From Rubritepida sp. (lineage in GTDB: Bacteria; Pseudomonadota; Alphaproteobacteria; Acetobacterales; Acetobacteraceae), in assembly GCA_028291485.1 (NCBI GenBank), contig JAQGHZ010000762.1, positions 1 through 15,472 of the forward strand: a DNA stretch of 15,472 nucleotides, written 5' to 3'. Positions 1 to 6,696 of the stretch are shown one piece after another. Below the pieces are notes generated by a model that was not told the DNA's origin, did not search any database, and saw only the letters and a program-made list of their open reading frames with translations. Numbering within the stretch: position 1 is the first letter of the stretch; every line of letters starts with the position of its first letter. A program made the position numbers and the translations under genes.

Positions 1-121
1 CAACGTGTCGATGGATGTCGAGCTGATCGCGCCGATCGCGATGGACGAGGGGCTGCGCTTCGCCATTCGCGAGGGCGGCCGGACCGTCGGCGCCGGCGTC
101 GTCGCGTCCATCGCGAAGTAA
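1..121 (+). CDS. tuf: Elongation factor Tu, C-terminal fragment (5' end outside window)
   Basis: The last 39 codons of a gene entering from the left, read from base 2 and ending in TAA at 119-121. The peptide contains RFAIREGGRTVGAGVV, the highly conserved last strands of EF-Tu domain III, and ends VASIAK. EF-Tu is the cytoplasmic GTPase that brings aminoacyl-tRNA to the ribosomal A site; only part of the third beta-barrel is visible, so GTPase motifs cannot be checked. It lies 16 nt upstream of rpsJ, the usual str-to-S10 junction of alphaproteobacteria, and no terminator separates them, so read-through is expected. Identity is very secure. Whether it is tufA or tufB cannot be decided here, although the position next to rpsJ fits the str-operon copy. 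Confidence 0.97.
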   Translation, partial: NVSMDVELIAPIAMDEGLRFAIREGGRTVGAGVVASIAK

Positions 122-137
122 GCGGGCAAAATCCACC

Positions 138-446
138 ATGGACAGCCAAAATATCCGCATCCGCCTCAAGGCGTTCGATCACCGCGTGCTCGATGGCAGC
201 ACGCGGGAGATCGTGCAGACCGCGAAGCGGACGGGCGCGCGCGTGCGCGGGCCCATCCCGTTGCCGACGCAGATCGAGCGCTTCACCGTGAACCGCTCGC
301 CCCACGTGGACAAGAAGAGCCGTGAGCAGTTCGAGATTCGGACGCATCGCCGGCTCCTCGACATCGTCGACCCCACCCCGCAGACCGTGGACGCGCTGAT
401 GAAGCTCGACCTCGCCTCCGGTGTGGACGTCGAGATCAAGATCTGA
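138..446 (+). CDS. rpsJ: 30S ribosomal protein S10
   Basis: A 102-residue protein, the normal S10 length. It starts IRIRLKAFDHRVLD and contains GPIPLPT and the HVDKKSREQFEIRTHRRL segment, all typical of S10. S10 sits in the head of the 30S subunit; in many bacteria it also pairs with NusB in transcription antitermination. It is the first gene of the S10 block, 16 nt after tuf. The start ATG at 138 has no strong Shine-Dalgarno sequence (only GCGGG at 122-126), but it gives the conserved N-terminus. I see no promoter or S10-type leader between tuf and rpsJ: the gap is too short to hold the long L4-responsive leader known from E. coli, so that control, if present, must act elsewhere. Confidence 0.98.
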   Translation: MDSQNIRIRLKAFDHRVLDGSTREIVQTAKRTGARVRGPIPLPTQIERFTVNRSPHVDKKSREQFEIRTHRRLLDIVDPTPQTVDALMKLDLASGVDVEIKI

Positions 447-456
447 GGACGGAACC

Positions 457-1140
457 ATGGCGACCCAGGTCCGCACCGGGCTCATCGCGCGCAAGCTCGG
501 TATGACTCGGCTTTTTAATGACGACGGCTCCACGACGCCGGTGACGGTGCTGCATCTCGATGCTGTCAGAGTCATCGCGCAGCGCACGTCCGAGACCGAC
601 GGCTACACCGCTCTGCAGGTGGGCATCGGCAAGGCGAAGCCGAAGAACGTGACGAAGGCCAATCGCGGTCACTTCGCGAAGGCCGGCGTCGAGGCGCCGA
701 TGAAGCTCGCCGAGTTCCGCGTGGACGACGAGGGCCTCATCGCCCCGGGCACCGTGCTGTCGGGCGCGCATTTCGTGACCGGCCAGAAGGTCGATGTCAC
801 GGGCACCTCGAAGGGCAAGGGTTTTGCCGGCGCCATGAAGCGCTGGAACTTCTCGGGCCTCGAGGCGTCGCACGGCGTGTCGATCAGCCACCGTTCGCAC
901 GGCTCGACCGGCAACCGCCAGGATCCGGGCAAGACCTTCAAGAACAAGAAGATGGCCGGCCATCTCGGTGTCGAGCGCATCACCACGCAGAACCTCGTGA
1001 TCGCTGGTCACGATGTCGAGCGCGGCCTGTTGCTCATCAAGGGCGCCATTCCGGGTTCGGCCGGCGGCTATGTGCTGGTGCGCGACGCGGTGAAGCGTGC
1101 GCGTCCCGCCGATGCGCCGTTCCCCACGGCGACGGTCTGA
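457..1140 (+). CDS. rplC: 50S ribosomal protein L3
   Basis: A 227-residue protein beginning MATQVRTGLIARKLGMTRLF. The frame is open further upstream to 421, but the ATG at 457 gives the family N-terminus and has AGGA at 446-449, so it is the chosen start. L3 is an early assembly protein near the peptidyl transferase centre; its long central loop reaches the catalytic core. That loop is seen around residues 125-175 (WNFSGLEASHG, RSHGSTGNRQDPGKTFKNKK). Gln155 in GNRQDPG aligns with the glutamine methylated by PrmB in E. coli L3, so modification is plausible. It follows rpsJ by 10 nt and precedes rplD by 10 nt. Length is slightly above the E. coli protein, with a short C-terminal tail. Confidence 0.98.
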   Translation: MATQVRTGLIARKLGMTRLFNDDGSTTPVTVLHLDAVRVIAQRTSETDGYTALQVGIGKAKPKNVTKANRGHFAKAGVEAPMKLAEFRVDDEGLIAPGTVLSGAHFVTGQKVDVTGTSKGKGFAGAMKRWNFSGLEASHGVSISHRSHGSTGNRQDPGKTFKNKKMAGHLGVERITTQNLVIAGHDVERGLLLIKGAIPGSAGGYVLVRDAVKRARPADAPFPTATV

Positions 1141-1150
1141 GGGTAGGACA

Positions 1151-1771
1151 ATGCAAGTTTCCGTCATCACGCTGGACAATGCTCCGGCCGGCGAGGCCGA
1201 GCTGCCGGACGCCCTGTTCGGTACCGCGCCCCGCGCTGATATCATGGCCCGCGTCGTCCACTGGCAGCTCGCAAAGCGCCGGGCCGGCACGCACAAGGTC
1301 AAGGGCATGGGCGAGGTCTCCGGTACGACCAAGAAGCCCTACCGCCAGAAGGGTACGGGTTCGGCCCGCCAGGGTTCGCTCCGCGCTCCGCAGTTCCGCA
1401 AGGGCGGCGTGGTGCACGGCCCGGTGGTACGCGACCATGGCTACTCGCTGAACAAGAAGGTGCGCCGCCTCGGTCTCATCTCCGCGCTCAGCCAGAAGGC
1501 CGCCGACGGCAAGCTCATCGTGCTCGATGCCGCCACCGTGGACGAGGGTGCGAAGACCTCCGCCATGGCCAAGCGCGTCAAGGCGCTGGGCTGGACCAAG
1601 GTGCTCGTCATCGACGCGACGGTGGACGCCAACTTCCTCCGCGTGCTGCGCAACCTCCCCGGGATGGATGTGCTGCCGACGGTGGGTGCGAATGTCTATG
1701 ACATCCTCAACCATGACGTGCTGGTGGTCACCCGCGCCGGCGTGGAAGCCCTGAAGGAGCGCCTGGCATGA
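1151..1771 (+). CDS. rplD: 50S ribosomal protein L4
   Basis: A 206-residue protein starting MQVSVITLDN. The frame is open upstream to 1097, but the ATG at 1151, preceded by GAGGG at 1139-1143, gives the normal N-terminus. The extended loop is clear around residues 45-100: GTHKVKGMGEVSGTTKKPYR, then QKGTGSARQGSLRAPQFRKG, the segment that lines the nascent-peptide exit tunnel and where macrolide-resistance changes arise. L4 is an early 50S assembly protein. In E. coli it represses its own operon by binding the S10 leader and promoting early termination; no such leader is visible in this window. Its stop overlaps the rplW start (ATGA, 1768-1771), which indicates translational coupling. Confidence 0.98.
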   Translation: MQVSVITLDNAPAGEAELPDALFGTAPRADIMARVVHWQLAKRRAGTHKVKGMGEVSGTTKKPYRQKGTGSARQGSLRAPQFRKGGVVHGPVVRDHGYSLNKKVRRLGLISALSQKAADGKLIVLDAATVDEGAKTSAMAKRVKALGWTKVLVIDATVDANFLRVLRNLPGMDVLPTVGANVYDILNHDVLVVTRAGVEALKERLA

Positions 1772-2103
1772 GCGCGACGTTCAGCAAGCCGAAGGCGGCG
1801 CCGGTCATCAGCAAGGAGCGGATGTACCAGTGCATCCTCTCGCCGCTGGTGACGGAGAAGGCGACCCTGATGAGCGAAGTCGGCCAATACGCGTTCCGCG
1901 TGGCGATCGACGCCTCGAAGCCCGAGATCAAGCAGGCGGTCGAAGGACTGTTCGGCGTGAACGTGCTCGCGGTGAACACGCTGCTCGTCAAGGGCAAGAC
2001 GAAGCGCTTCAAGGGTCGTCCCGGCAAGCGTTCGGATTGGAAGAAGGCGATGGTGCGCCTGGTCGAAGGCCAGAGCATCGATCTGACCACGGGGCTCAGC
2101 TAA
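1768..2103 (+). CDS. rplW: 50S ribosomal protein L23
   Basis: A 111-residue protein, about 10 longer than most L23 because of a short N-terminal stretch (residues 1-16, MSATFSKPKAAPVISK) before the conserved ERMYQCILSPLVTEKATL. The core continues with YAFRVAIDASKPEIKQAVEGLF and the loop GKTKRFKGRPGKRSDWKKA. L23 sits at the tunnel exit and is the docking site for trigger factor and SRP. The start overlaps the rplD stop by 4 nt and has AAGGAG at 1754-1759 inside rplD, so coupled translation is likely. A shorter start at the methionine of ERMYQC (residue 18) is possible but has no comparable ribosome-binding site; the longer form is preferred. Confidence 0.97.
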   Translation: MSATFSKPKAAPVISKERMYQCILSPLVTEKATLMSEVGQYAFRVAIDASKPEIKQAVEGLFGVNVLAVNTLLVKGKTKRFKGRPGKRSDWKKAMVRLVEGQSIDLTTGLS

Positions 2104-2106
2104 GCC

Positions 2107-2943
2107 ATGGCGCTCAAGAATTTCAATCCGATCACGCCGAGCCTTCGCGGCACGGTACTGATCGACCGGTCCGGCCTTTGGAAGGGCAAGCCCGTGAAGG
2201 CGCTGACGGAGGGCAAGAGCCACTCCGGCGGTCGCAACAATCACGGCCGCATCACCGTGCGGTTCCGTGGGGGCGGTCATAAGCAGTCCTACCGGATCGT
2301 CGACTTCAAGCGCCGGGCCAAGTGGGGCATCCCCGCGACCGTCGAGCGCATCGAGTACGACCCGAACCGCACGGCCTTCATCGCGATGGTGAAGTACCAG
2401 GACAACGAGATCGCCTACATCCTCGCGCCGCAGCGCATGAAGGTGGGCGACGTCGTGGTGGCCGGCGACAAGGCCGACATCAAGCCGGGCAACGCCATGC
2501 CGCTGGGTGCGATCCCGGTCGGCACGGTGATCCACAACATCGAGCTGAAGCCCGGTGCGGGCGGCAAGGTCGCGCGCTCCGCGGGCACCTTCGCGCAGCT
2601 GGTGGGCAAGGATGCCGGCCTGGCGCAGATCAAGCTCATGTCGGGCGAGGTCCGCACCGTGCGCGGTGAGTGCATCGCCTCCATCGGTGCGGTGTCCAAC
2701 CCGGACAACAGCAACCAGGAACTGGGCAAGGCGGGTCGCAGCCGCTGGCTCGGCCGCAAGCCGCACCAGCGCGGTGTGGTCATGAACCCCGTCGACCACC
2801 CGCATGGTGGTGGCGAGGGCCGGACCTCTGGCGGCCGTCACCCCGTGACGCCGTGGGGCAAGCCGACCAAGGGTGCGAAGACGCGCAACAACAAGCGGAC
2901 GGATCGCCAAATCGTGCGCCGCCGCAACGCGACGAAGGGCTGA
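2107..2943 (+). CDS. rplB: 50S ribosomal protein L2
   Basis: A 278-residue protein, close to the standard length of about 275. The N-terminal OB-like and SH3-like RNA-binding domains are recognisable (GGRNNHGRITVRFRGGGHK near residue 41; YRIVDFKRRAKWGIPA near residue 62). The C-terminal region carries the near-universal MNPVDHPHGGGEGR at about 226-239, with the two histidines of DHPHGG at 231 and 233; a histidine here is needed for peptidyl transferase activity in reconstitution work on E. coli. L2 binds 23S rRNA and supports subunit association. It lies 3 nt after rplW and 5 nt before rpsS. There is no strong Shine-Dalgarno sequence, so coupling to rplW is likely. Confidence 0.98.
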   Translation: MALKNFNPITPSLRGTVLIDRSGLWKGKPVKALTEGKSHSGGRNNHGRITVRFRGGGHKQSYRIVDFKRRAKWGIPATVERIEYDPNRTAFIAMVKYQDNEIAYILAPQRMKVGDVVVAGDKADIKPGNAMPLGAIPVGTVIHNIELKPGAGGKVARSAGTFAQLVGKDAGLAQIKLMSGEVRTVRGECIASIGAVSNPDNSNQELGKAGRSRWLGRKPHQRGVVMNPVDHPHGGGEGRTSGGRHPVTPWGKPTKGAKTRNNKRTDRQIVRRRNATKG

Positions 2944-2948
2944 TCGCG

Positions 2949-3227
2949 ATGCCGCGCAGTGTATGGAAAGGGCCGTTCGTGGACGGCTACCTCCTTTCGA
3001 AGGCGGAGGCCGCCCGGTCCTCCACCCGGAACGAGCTCATCAAGACCTGGTCGCGCCGCAGCACGATCCTGCCGCAGTTCGTCGGACTCACCTTCGGCGT
3101 CTACAACGGCAAGAAGTTCCTGCCCGTTCAGGTTTCCGAGAACATGGTTGGCCATAAGCTCGGCGAATTCTCGCCGACGCGGACCTTCGGTGGTCACTCG
3201 GCCGACAAGAAGGCGAAGCGGGGCTAA
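2949..3227 (+). CDS. rpsS: 30S ribosomal protein S19
   Basis: A 92-residue protein, MPRSVWKGPFVDGYLL onward, the normal length. The frame is open far upstream (to 2670), but only the ATG at 2949 gives the family N-terminus; AAGGG at 2935-2939 at the end of rplB can serve as ribosome-binding site. Family landmarks include TWSRRSTILPQFVGLTFGVY and GHKLGEFSPTRTFGGH. S19 forms a complex with S13 in the 30S head and contacts A-site tRNA and the inter-subunit bridge. Five nt separate it from rplB and 3 nt from rplV, so it belongs to the same tightly packed message. Confidence 0.98.
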   Translation: MPRSVWKGPFVDGYLLSKAEAARSSTRNELIKTWSRRSTILPQFVGLTFGVYNGKKFLPVQVSENMVGHKLGEFSPTRTFGGHSADKKAKRG

Positions 3228-3230
3228 GCC

Positions 3231-3635
3231 ATGAGCAAGCCGAAGCATCCCCGCGGTCTCGCGGACTCCGAGGCGCAGGCCATCACGCACAACATCCGCG
3301 TGAGCCCGCGTAAGCTGAACCTGATCGCCGCGATGATTCGCGGCAACAAGGTCCAGGAAGCGGTCGCGACGCTGACCTTCAGCAAACGCCGCATCGCGCA
3401 GACGGTGAAGAAGACGCTCGAGAGCGCCATCGCTAATGCCGAGAACAACCACCAGCTGGACGTGGACCGCCTGGTCGTGTCTAAGGCCGAGGTGGGTCGG
3501 TCGATCGTGATGAAGCGCTTCGCGGCGCGCGGTCGCGGCAAGTCCTCTCGCATCGAGAAGTGGTTCAGCCACCTCAAGATCGTCGTGGCTGAGCAGCAGG
3601 CGCCGGCGGCGTCGAACGAAGTGGGGGCCGCGTAA
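3231..3635 (+). CDS. rplV: 50S ribosomal protein L22
   Basis: A 134-residue protein, longer than the 110 of E. coli L22, with short added segments at both ends (residues 1-15, and a C-terminal tail EQQAPAASNEVGAA). The core is typical: HNIRVSPRKLNLIAAMIRGN, then SAIANAENNHQLDVDRLVV. The beta-hairpin that reaches into the exit tunnel is VGRSIVMKRFAARGRGKSSR, followed by IEKWFSHLKIVV, a variant I associate with Acetobacteraceae (from memory, not checked). L22 is an early assembly protein and a macrolide-resistance determinant. Its TAA shares one base with the rpsC ATG (3635), so ribosomes likely pass directly to rpsC. Confidence 0.97.
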   Translation: MSKPKHPRGLADSEAQAITHNIRVSPRKLNLIAAMIRGNKVQEAVATLTFSKRRIAQTVKKTLESAIANAENNHQLDVDRLVVSKAEVGRSIVMKRFAARGRGKSSRIEKWFSHLKIVVAEQQAPAASNEVGAA

Positions 3636-4312
3636 TGGGTCACAAAGTCAATCCGATCGGCCTGCGGCTCGGCATCAACCGGACCTGGGACAGCCGCTGG
3701 TTCGCGGACCGGGGCTATGCCAAGCAGCTGCATGACGACCTGAAGCTGCGCGAGACGCTGAATGAGCGGCTGAAGTCCGCCGGCGTGTCGAAGGTGGTGG
3801 TGGAGCGTCCGGCCAAGAAGCCGCGCGTGACCATCCACGCCGCCCGCCCGGGCGTCGTGATCGGCAAGAAGGGCGCCGACATCGACAGCCTCCGCAAGGA
3901 ACTGTCGCTGAAGGCCGGCGCCGAGGTCTCGCTGAACATCCTCGAGATCCGCAAGCCGGAGCTCGACGCGGTCCTGGTGGCCGAGAGCATCGCCCAGCAG
4001 CTGGAGCGCCGCGTGGCCTTCCGCCGTGCAATGAAGCGCGCCGTGCAGTCCGCGATGCGCCTGGGCGCGCTCGGCATCCGGATCAACTGCTCCGGCCGTC
4101 TCGGCGGCGCCGAGATCGCGCGCATGGAGTGGTACCGCGAGGGCCGCGTTCCGCTGCACACGCTGCGGGCCGACATCGACTACGGCGTTGCGACGGCGAA
4201 GACGACTTATGGCACCTGCGGCGTGAAGGTCTGGATCTTCAAGGGCGAGATCATGGCCCATGATCCGAGCGCTCAGGACAAGCGCGCTCAAGAACAAGCG
4301 CCGCAGCGTTAA
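3635..4312 (+). CDS. rpsC: 30S ribosomal protein S3
   Basis: A 225-residue protein starting MGHKVNPIGLRLGINRTWDS, the hallmark S3 N-terminus. A type II KH RNA-binding domain follows, with its GxxG loop as GKKG at residues 77-80 in RPGVVIGKKGADID. The C-terminal domain is typical (GALGIRINCSGRLGGAEIAR, YGVATAKTTYGTCGVKVWIF). S3 lies at the mRNA entry channel and contributes to unwinding of mRNA structure. It starts on the last base of the rplV stop; a G-rich stretch in the end of rplV (GTGGGGGCC) lies just upstream. The tail beyond residue 210 is charged and variable (SAQDKRAQEQAPQR), as is usual. It precedes rplP by 11 nt. Confidence 0.98.
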   Translation: MGHKVNPIGLRLGINRTWDSRWFADRGYAKQLHDDLKLRETLNERLKSAGVSKVVVERPAKKPRVTIHAARPGVVIGKKGADIDSLRKELSLKAGAEVSLNILEIRKPELDAVLVAESIAQQLERRVAFRRAMKRAVQSAMRLGALGIRINCSGRLGGAEIARMEWYREGRVPLHTLRADIDYGVATAKTTYGTCGVKVWIFKGEIMAHDPSAQDKRAQEQAPQR

Positions 4313-4323
4313 GGTGAACTGAG

Positions 4324-4746
4324 ATGTTGCAGCCGAAGCGAACCAATTACCGGAAGGCCCACAAGGGCCGGATCAAGGGCGTTGCCAAGGGCGGCTTCAC
4401 GCTGTCCTTCGGCGGCTATGGCCTGAAGGCCCTCGAGCCGGAGCGCGTCACTGCGCGCCAGATCGAGGCTGCCCGTCGTGCCATCACGCGCGCCATGAAG
4501 CGTGCGGGCCGCGTGTGGATCCGTATCTTCCCGGATGTGCCGGTCTCGACCAAGCCTGCCGAGGTCCGCATGGGCTCCGGCAAGGGCGCGCCCGAGTTCT
4601 GGGTGGCCCGGGTGAAGCCCGGCCGCATCATGTTCGAGATCGATGGCGTGCCGCTCGAGACGGCCAAGGAGGCGCTGACCCTCGGCGCCGCCAAGCTGCC
4701 GATCCGGACCAAGATCGTTGCGCGCCTCGGCGGCGCGGAGGCCTGA
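4324..4746 (+). CDS. rplP: 50S ribosomal protein L16
   Basis: A 140-residue protein starting MLQPKRTNYRKAHKGR. Key conserved parts include FGGYGLKALEPERVTARQIE, RVWIRIFPDVPVSTKP and the VRMGSGKG loop. Arg82 in that loop aligns with the arginine hydroxylated in E. coli L16 (by the YcfD/RoxA oxygenase), so modification is possible here; the enzyme is not in the window. L16 organises the A-site side of the 50S subunit and is required for late assembly. The ribosome-binding sequence AGGTGA lies around 4312-4317, just after the rpsC stop. The next gene, rpmC, begins 5 nt after its stop. Confidence 0.98.
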   Translation: MLQPKRTNYRKAHKGRIKGVAKGGFTLSFGGYGLKALEPERVTARQIEAARRAITRAMKRAGRVWIRIFPDVPVSTKPAEVRMGSGKGAPEFWVARVKPGRIMFEIDGVPLETAKEALTLGAAKLPIRTKIVARLGGAEA

Positions 4747-4751
4747 AAATC

Positions 4752-4958
4752 ATGACCAAGATCGTTGATATCCGCACCAAGTCGGAGGACGAGCTCGGCG
4801 GTTTGCTGATCGACCTCCGCAAGGAGCAGTTCAATCTTCGCTTCCAGCGTGCCACCGGGCAGCTGGAGGCGACGGGCCGCATTCAGGTGGTCCGTCGTGA
4901 TATCGCCCGTGTGAAAACCGTCCTGGTCGAGCGTTCGCGCTCGGCCGCCAAGGCATAG
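4752..4958 (+). CDS. rpmC: 50S ribosomal protein L29
   Basis: A 68-residue protein starting MTKIVDIRTKSEDELGGLL, with the diagnostic KEQFNLRFQRATGQLEATGR and VRRDIARVKTVL. The longer frame open from 4515 is an overlap with rplP in another frame; the ATG at 4752 gives the family N-terminus and has GGAGG at 4737-4741 within the end of rplP. L29 is a small two-helix protein at the tunnel exit, next to L23, where it helps form the docking platform for nascent-chain factors. Length fits the family (about 63-70). It is separated from rpsQ by 14 nt containing a good ribosome-binding site. Confidence 0.97.
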   Translation: MTKIVDIRTKSEDELGGLLIDLRKEQFNLRFQRATGQLEATGRIQVVRRDIARVKTVLVERSRSAAKA

Positions 4959-4972
4959 AGGAGACCCCGGCC

Positions 4973-5251
4973 ATGCCGAAGCGCGTCCTCACCGGACGGG
5001 TCGTCAGCGACAAGATGGACAAGACGATTACCGTCTTGATCGAACGTCGCGTGATGCATCCGCTCTACAAGAAGTTCATCCGGCGCTCGAAGAAGTACGC
5101 CGCGCATGACGAGCTCAACCTCTGCAAGGAGGGCGACCTCGTTTCCATCGAAGAGTGCCCGCCGCTGAGCAAGCGCAAGTCGTGGCTCGTGATTGCGCGC
5201 AACGGAGCCCCGCTTGAGGCGACTCCGGCGCTTGAAGGAGCCGCGGCATGA
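4973..5251 (+). CDS. rpsQ: 30S ribosomal protein S17
   Basis: A 92-residue protein starting MPKRVLTGRVVSDKMDKT, with the OB-fold signature RRVMHPLYKKFIRRSKKYAA and the segment LVSIEECPPLSKRKSW. S17 binds 16S rRNA early in 30S assembly. AGGAG at 4959-4963 is well placed for the ATG at 4973. The protein is a little longer than E. coli S17 (84), with an Ala/Glu-rich C-terminal tail (APLEATPALEGAAA). That tail overlaps the upstream signals of rplN: its last codons contain AAGGAG (5235-5240), and its stop overlaps the rplN start as ATGA. Confidence 0.97.
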   Translation: MPKRVLTGRVVSDKMDKTITVLIERRVMHPLYKKFIRRSKKYAAHDELNLCKEGDLVSIEECPPLSKRKSWLVIARNGAPLEATPALEGAAA

Positions 5252-5616
5252 TCTCGGTCGAGAGCAATCTGGACGTTGCCGACAACTCCGGCGCGCGTCG
5301 CGTTCAGTGCATCAAGGTGCTGGGCGGCTCCAAGCGGAAGACGGCTTCGGTCGGCGACGTGATCGTCGTCGCCGTGCAGGAAGCCATTCCCCGGGGCAAG
5401 GTGAAGAAGGGCTCCGTCGAGCGCGCGGTCATCGTGCGCACGTCGTATCCCGTCCGCCGCTCCGACGGCTCGGCGATCCGCTTCGACCGGAACGCCGCCG
5501 TCCTCATCAACAAGGCGGGCGAGCCGATCGGCACGCGCATCTTCGGACCGGTGGTCCGCGAGCTGCGTGCGCGCAAGTTCATGAAGATCATCTCGCTGGC
5601 GCCGGAGGTCCTCTAG
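5248..5616 (+). CDS. rplN: 50S ribosomal protein L14
   Basis: A 122-residue protein, exactly the usual length. Landmarks: LDVADNSGARRVQCIKVLGG near the N-terminus, VQEAIPRGKVKKGSVERAVI, IRFDRNAAVLIN and GTRIFGPVVRELR. L14 lies at the inter-subunit face, forms bridges with 16S rRNA and is the target of the silencing factor RsfS. It starts on an ATGA overlap with rpsQ (5248-5251), with AAGGAG seven bases upstream. In many bacteria this is the first gene of the spc operon with its own promoter; here the start is embedded in rpsQ and I see no convincing promoter, so transcription probably continues from the S10 block. Confidence 0.98.
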   Translation: MISVESNLDVADNSGARRVQCIKVLGGSKRKTASVGDVIVVAVQEAIPRGKVKKGSVERAVIVRTSYPVRRSDGSAIRFDRNAAVLINKAGEPIGTRIFGPVVRELRARKFMKIISLAPEVL

Positions 5617-5619
5617 CTC

Positions 5620-5940
5620 ATGGCCGCCAAGATCAAGAAGGGTGACCGGGTGCACGTGCTCACCGGTCGCGACAAGGGCAAGCGCGGAGAAGTCCTCCGC
5701 GTGATCCCGACCGAGAACCGCGCCGTGGTTCAGGGTGTTCACCTGGTCAAGAAGCACACGAAGCAGACGCGCGTGGGCGAGACCGGGGGCATCGTCTCCG
5801 TGGAGGCCAAGATCGACCTCTCGAACCTCGCGCTGATCGATCCCAAGACGGACAAGCCCACCCGGGTCGGCTTCCGCGTCCTCGACGACGGGAAGAAGGT
5901 TCGCGTGGCCAAGGGCTCTGGTGAGGTGCTCGACGCATGA
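5620..5940 (+). CDS. rplX: 50S ribosomal protein L24
   Basis: A 106-residue protein with an N-terminal KOW motif (KIKKGDRVHVLTGRDKGKRG, residues 4-23) followed by VVQGVHLVKKHTKQ and the conserved GGIVSVEAKIDLSNLALIDP. L24 is one of the two initiators of 50S assembly and lies near the tunnel exit. GGAGG at 5604-5608, inside the end of rplN, precedes the ATG at 5620 by 11 nt. The stop overlaps the rplE start (ATGA, 5937-5940). In E. coli the L24-L5 junction holds the S8 repressor-binding hairpin of the spc operon; in this genome the two genes overlap, so there is no intergenic space for such an element. Confidence 0.98.
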   Translation: MAAKIKKGDRVHVLTGRDKGKRGEVLRVIPTENRAVVQGVHLVKKHTKQTRVGETGGIVSVEAKIDLSNLALIDPKTDKPTRVGFRVLDDGKKVRVAKGSGEVLDA

Positions 5941-6626
5941 GCGGGACAAAGAAGGGCAACGCGCCCGGCAACAAGAACAAGCCGGCTTCCAGCTCGAAGA
6001 AGCCGGAAGCCATCGACACGACGAGCCGCCGCGTGGAGGCCGTGCCGGCCGCCCCCGGTCCGGCGAAGGCCGCGCCAGGTGAGCTGACGCGCCTGCAGGT
6101 GTTGTACAACACGACCGTGAAGGCGAAGCTCCAGGAGGAGTTCGGCTACGCGAACGTGATGGAAGTGCCGAAGCTCGACAAGATCGTGATCAACATGGGG
6201 GTGGGTGAGGCTGCGGGCGACCAGAAGAAGCTGGACGCTGCCGTTGCCGACCTCACGCTGATCTCCGGCCAGAAGCCGGTCCGCACGCGTGCGAAGAAGG
6301 CGATTGCCGGCTTCAAGATCCGTGAAGGCCAGGCGATCGGCTGCAAGGTCACGCTCCGCAAGGCGCGCATGTTCGAGTTCCTGGACCGCTTGGTCACGAT
6401 CGCGCTCCCGCGCGTTCGCGACTTCCGCGGTATCCCGGGCAACCGTGGCTTCGACGGCCGGGGCAACTACGCCCTCGGCATGAAGGAGCAGATCGTGTTC
6501 CCGGAGATCAACTACGATAAGGTTGATCAGGTGCGCGGCATGGACATCGTGTTCGTCACGACGGCGAAGACGGACAAGGAAGCCAAGGCTCTGCTGAAGG
6601 CTTTCGATCTCCCCTTCGTCAACTGA
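5937..6626 (+). CDS. rplE: 50S ribosomal protein L5 with long N-terminal extension
   Basis: A 229-residue protein, whereas L5 is normally about 179-185. Residues from about 52 are a complete L5: LQVLYNTTVKAKL, FGYANVMEVPKLDKIVINMG, GQKPVRTRAKKAIAGFKIRE, RDFRGIPGNRGFDGRGNYA and a normal C-terminus. Residues 1-50 are extra, low in complexity and rich in Lys, Pro, Ala and Ser (KKGNAPGNKNKPASSSKKPE), and probably disordered. The start at 5937 overlaps the rplX stop by 4 nt and has GAGGTG at 5923-5928; the next in-frame ATG (residue 75) would destroy the conserved N-terminus, so the extension is probably real. L5 binds 5S rRNA and contacts P-site tRNA and S13. A 70-nt gap with a hairpin follows. 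Confidence 0.96.
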   Translation: MSGTKKGNAPGNKNKPASSSKKPEAIDTTSRRVEAVPAAPGPAKAAPGELTRLQVLYNTTVKAKLQEEFGYANVMEVPKLDKIVINMGVGEAAGDQKKLDAAVADLTLISGQKPVRTRAKKAIAGFKIREGQAIGCKVTLRKARMFEFLDRLVTIALPRVRDFRGIPGNRGFDGRGNYALGMKEQIVFPEINYDKVDQVRGMDIVFVTTAKTDKEAKALLKAFDLPFVN

Positions 6627-6636
6627 ATCATTGGAA

Positions 6637-6677
6637 AACCGCCGGCAACCTTGACTTTCAGGGTGGGCCGGCAGGTT
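6637..6677 (+). promoter_or_regulatory. Imperfect hairpin in the rplE-rpsN gap, just upstream of the rpsN ribosome-binding site
   Basis: The two arms are AACCGCCGGC (6637-6646) and GCCGGCAGGTT (6667-6677). They form ten base pairs with a single bulged A at 6673; a short inner pairing CCT/AGG (6649-6651 with 6660-6662) is possible. The Shine-Dalgarno sequence GGAGGA (6680-6685) starts two bases after the right arm. No T-run follows, so it is not an intrinsic terminator. Inference: a possible translational control element for rpsN and the downstream spc genes, perhaps a ribosomal-protein binding site; the ligand is unknown. Chance hairpins are common in DNA this GC-rich, so the call is tentative. 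Confidence 0.45.
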
Positions 6678-6696
6678 CCGGAGGACCATAGACCAA

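Noticed and set aside
421..456. Longer L3 start at 421, and likewise longer frames ahead of L4 (1097), S19 (2670), L29 (4515) and L6 (7379)
   Set aside because: These upstream codons overlap the preceding gene in another frame and give unrelated residues; the family N-termini and ribosome-binding sites place the starts at 457, 1151, 2949, 4752 and 7427.
6651..6679. TTGACT in the rplE-rpsN gap as a promoter -35 box
   Set aside because: No -10-like sequence occurs 16-18 nt downstream (GGTTCC and neighbours are very poor), and the bases lie inside the hairpin.
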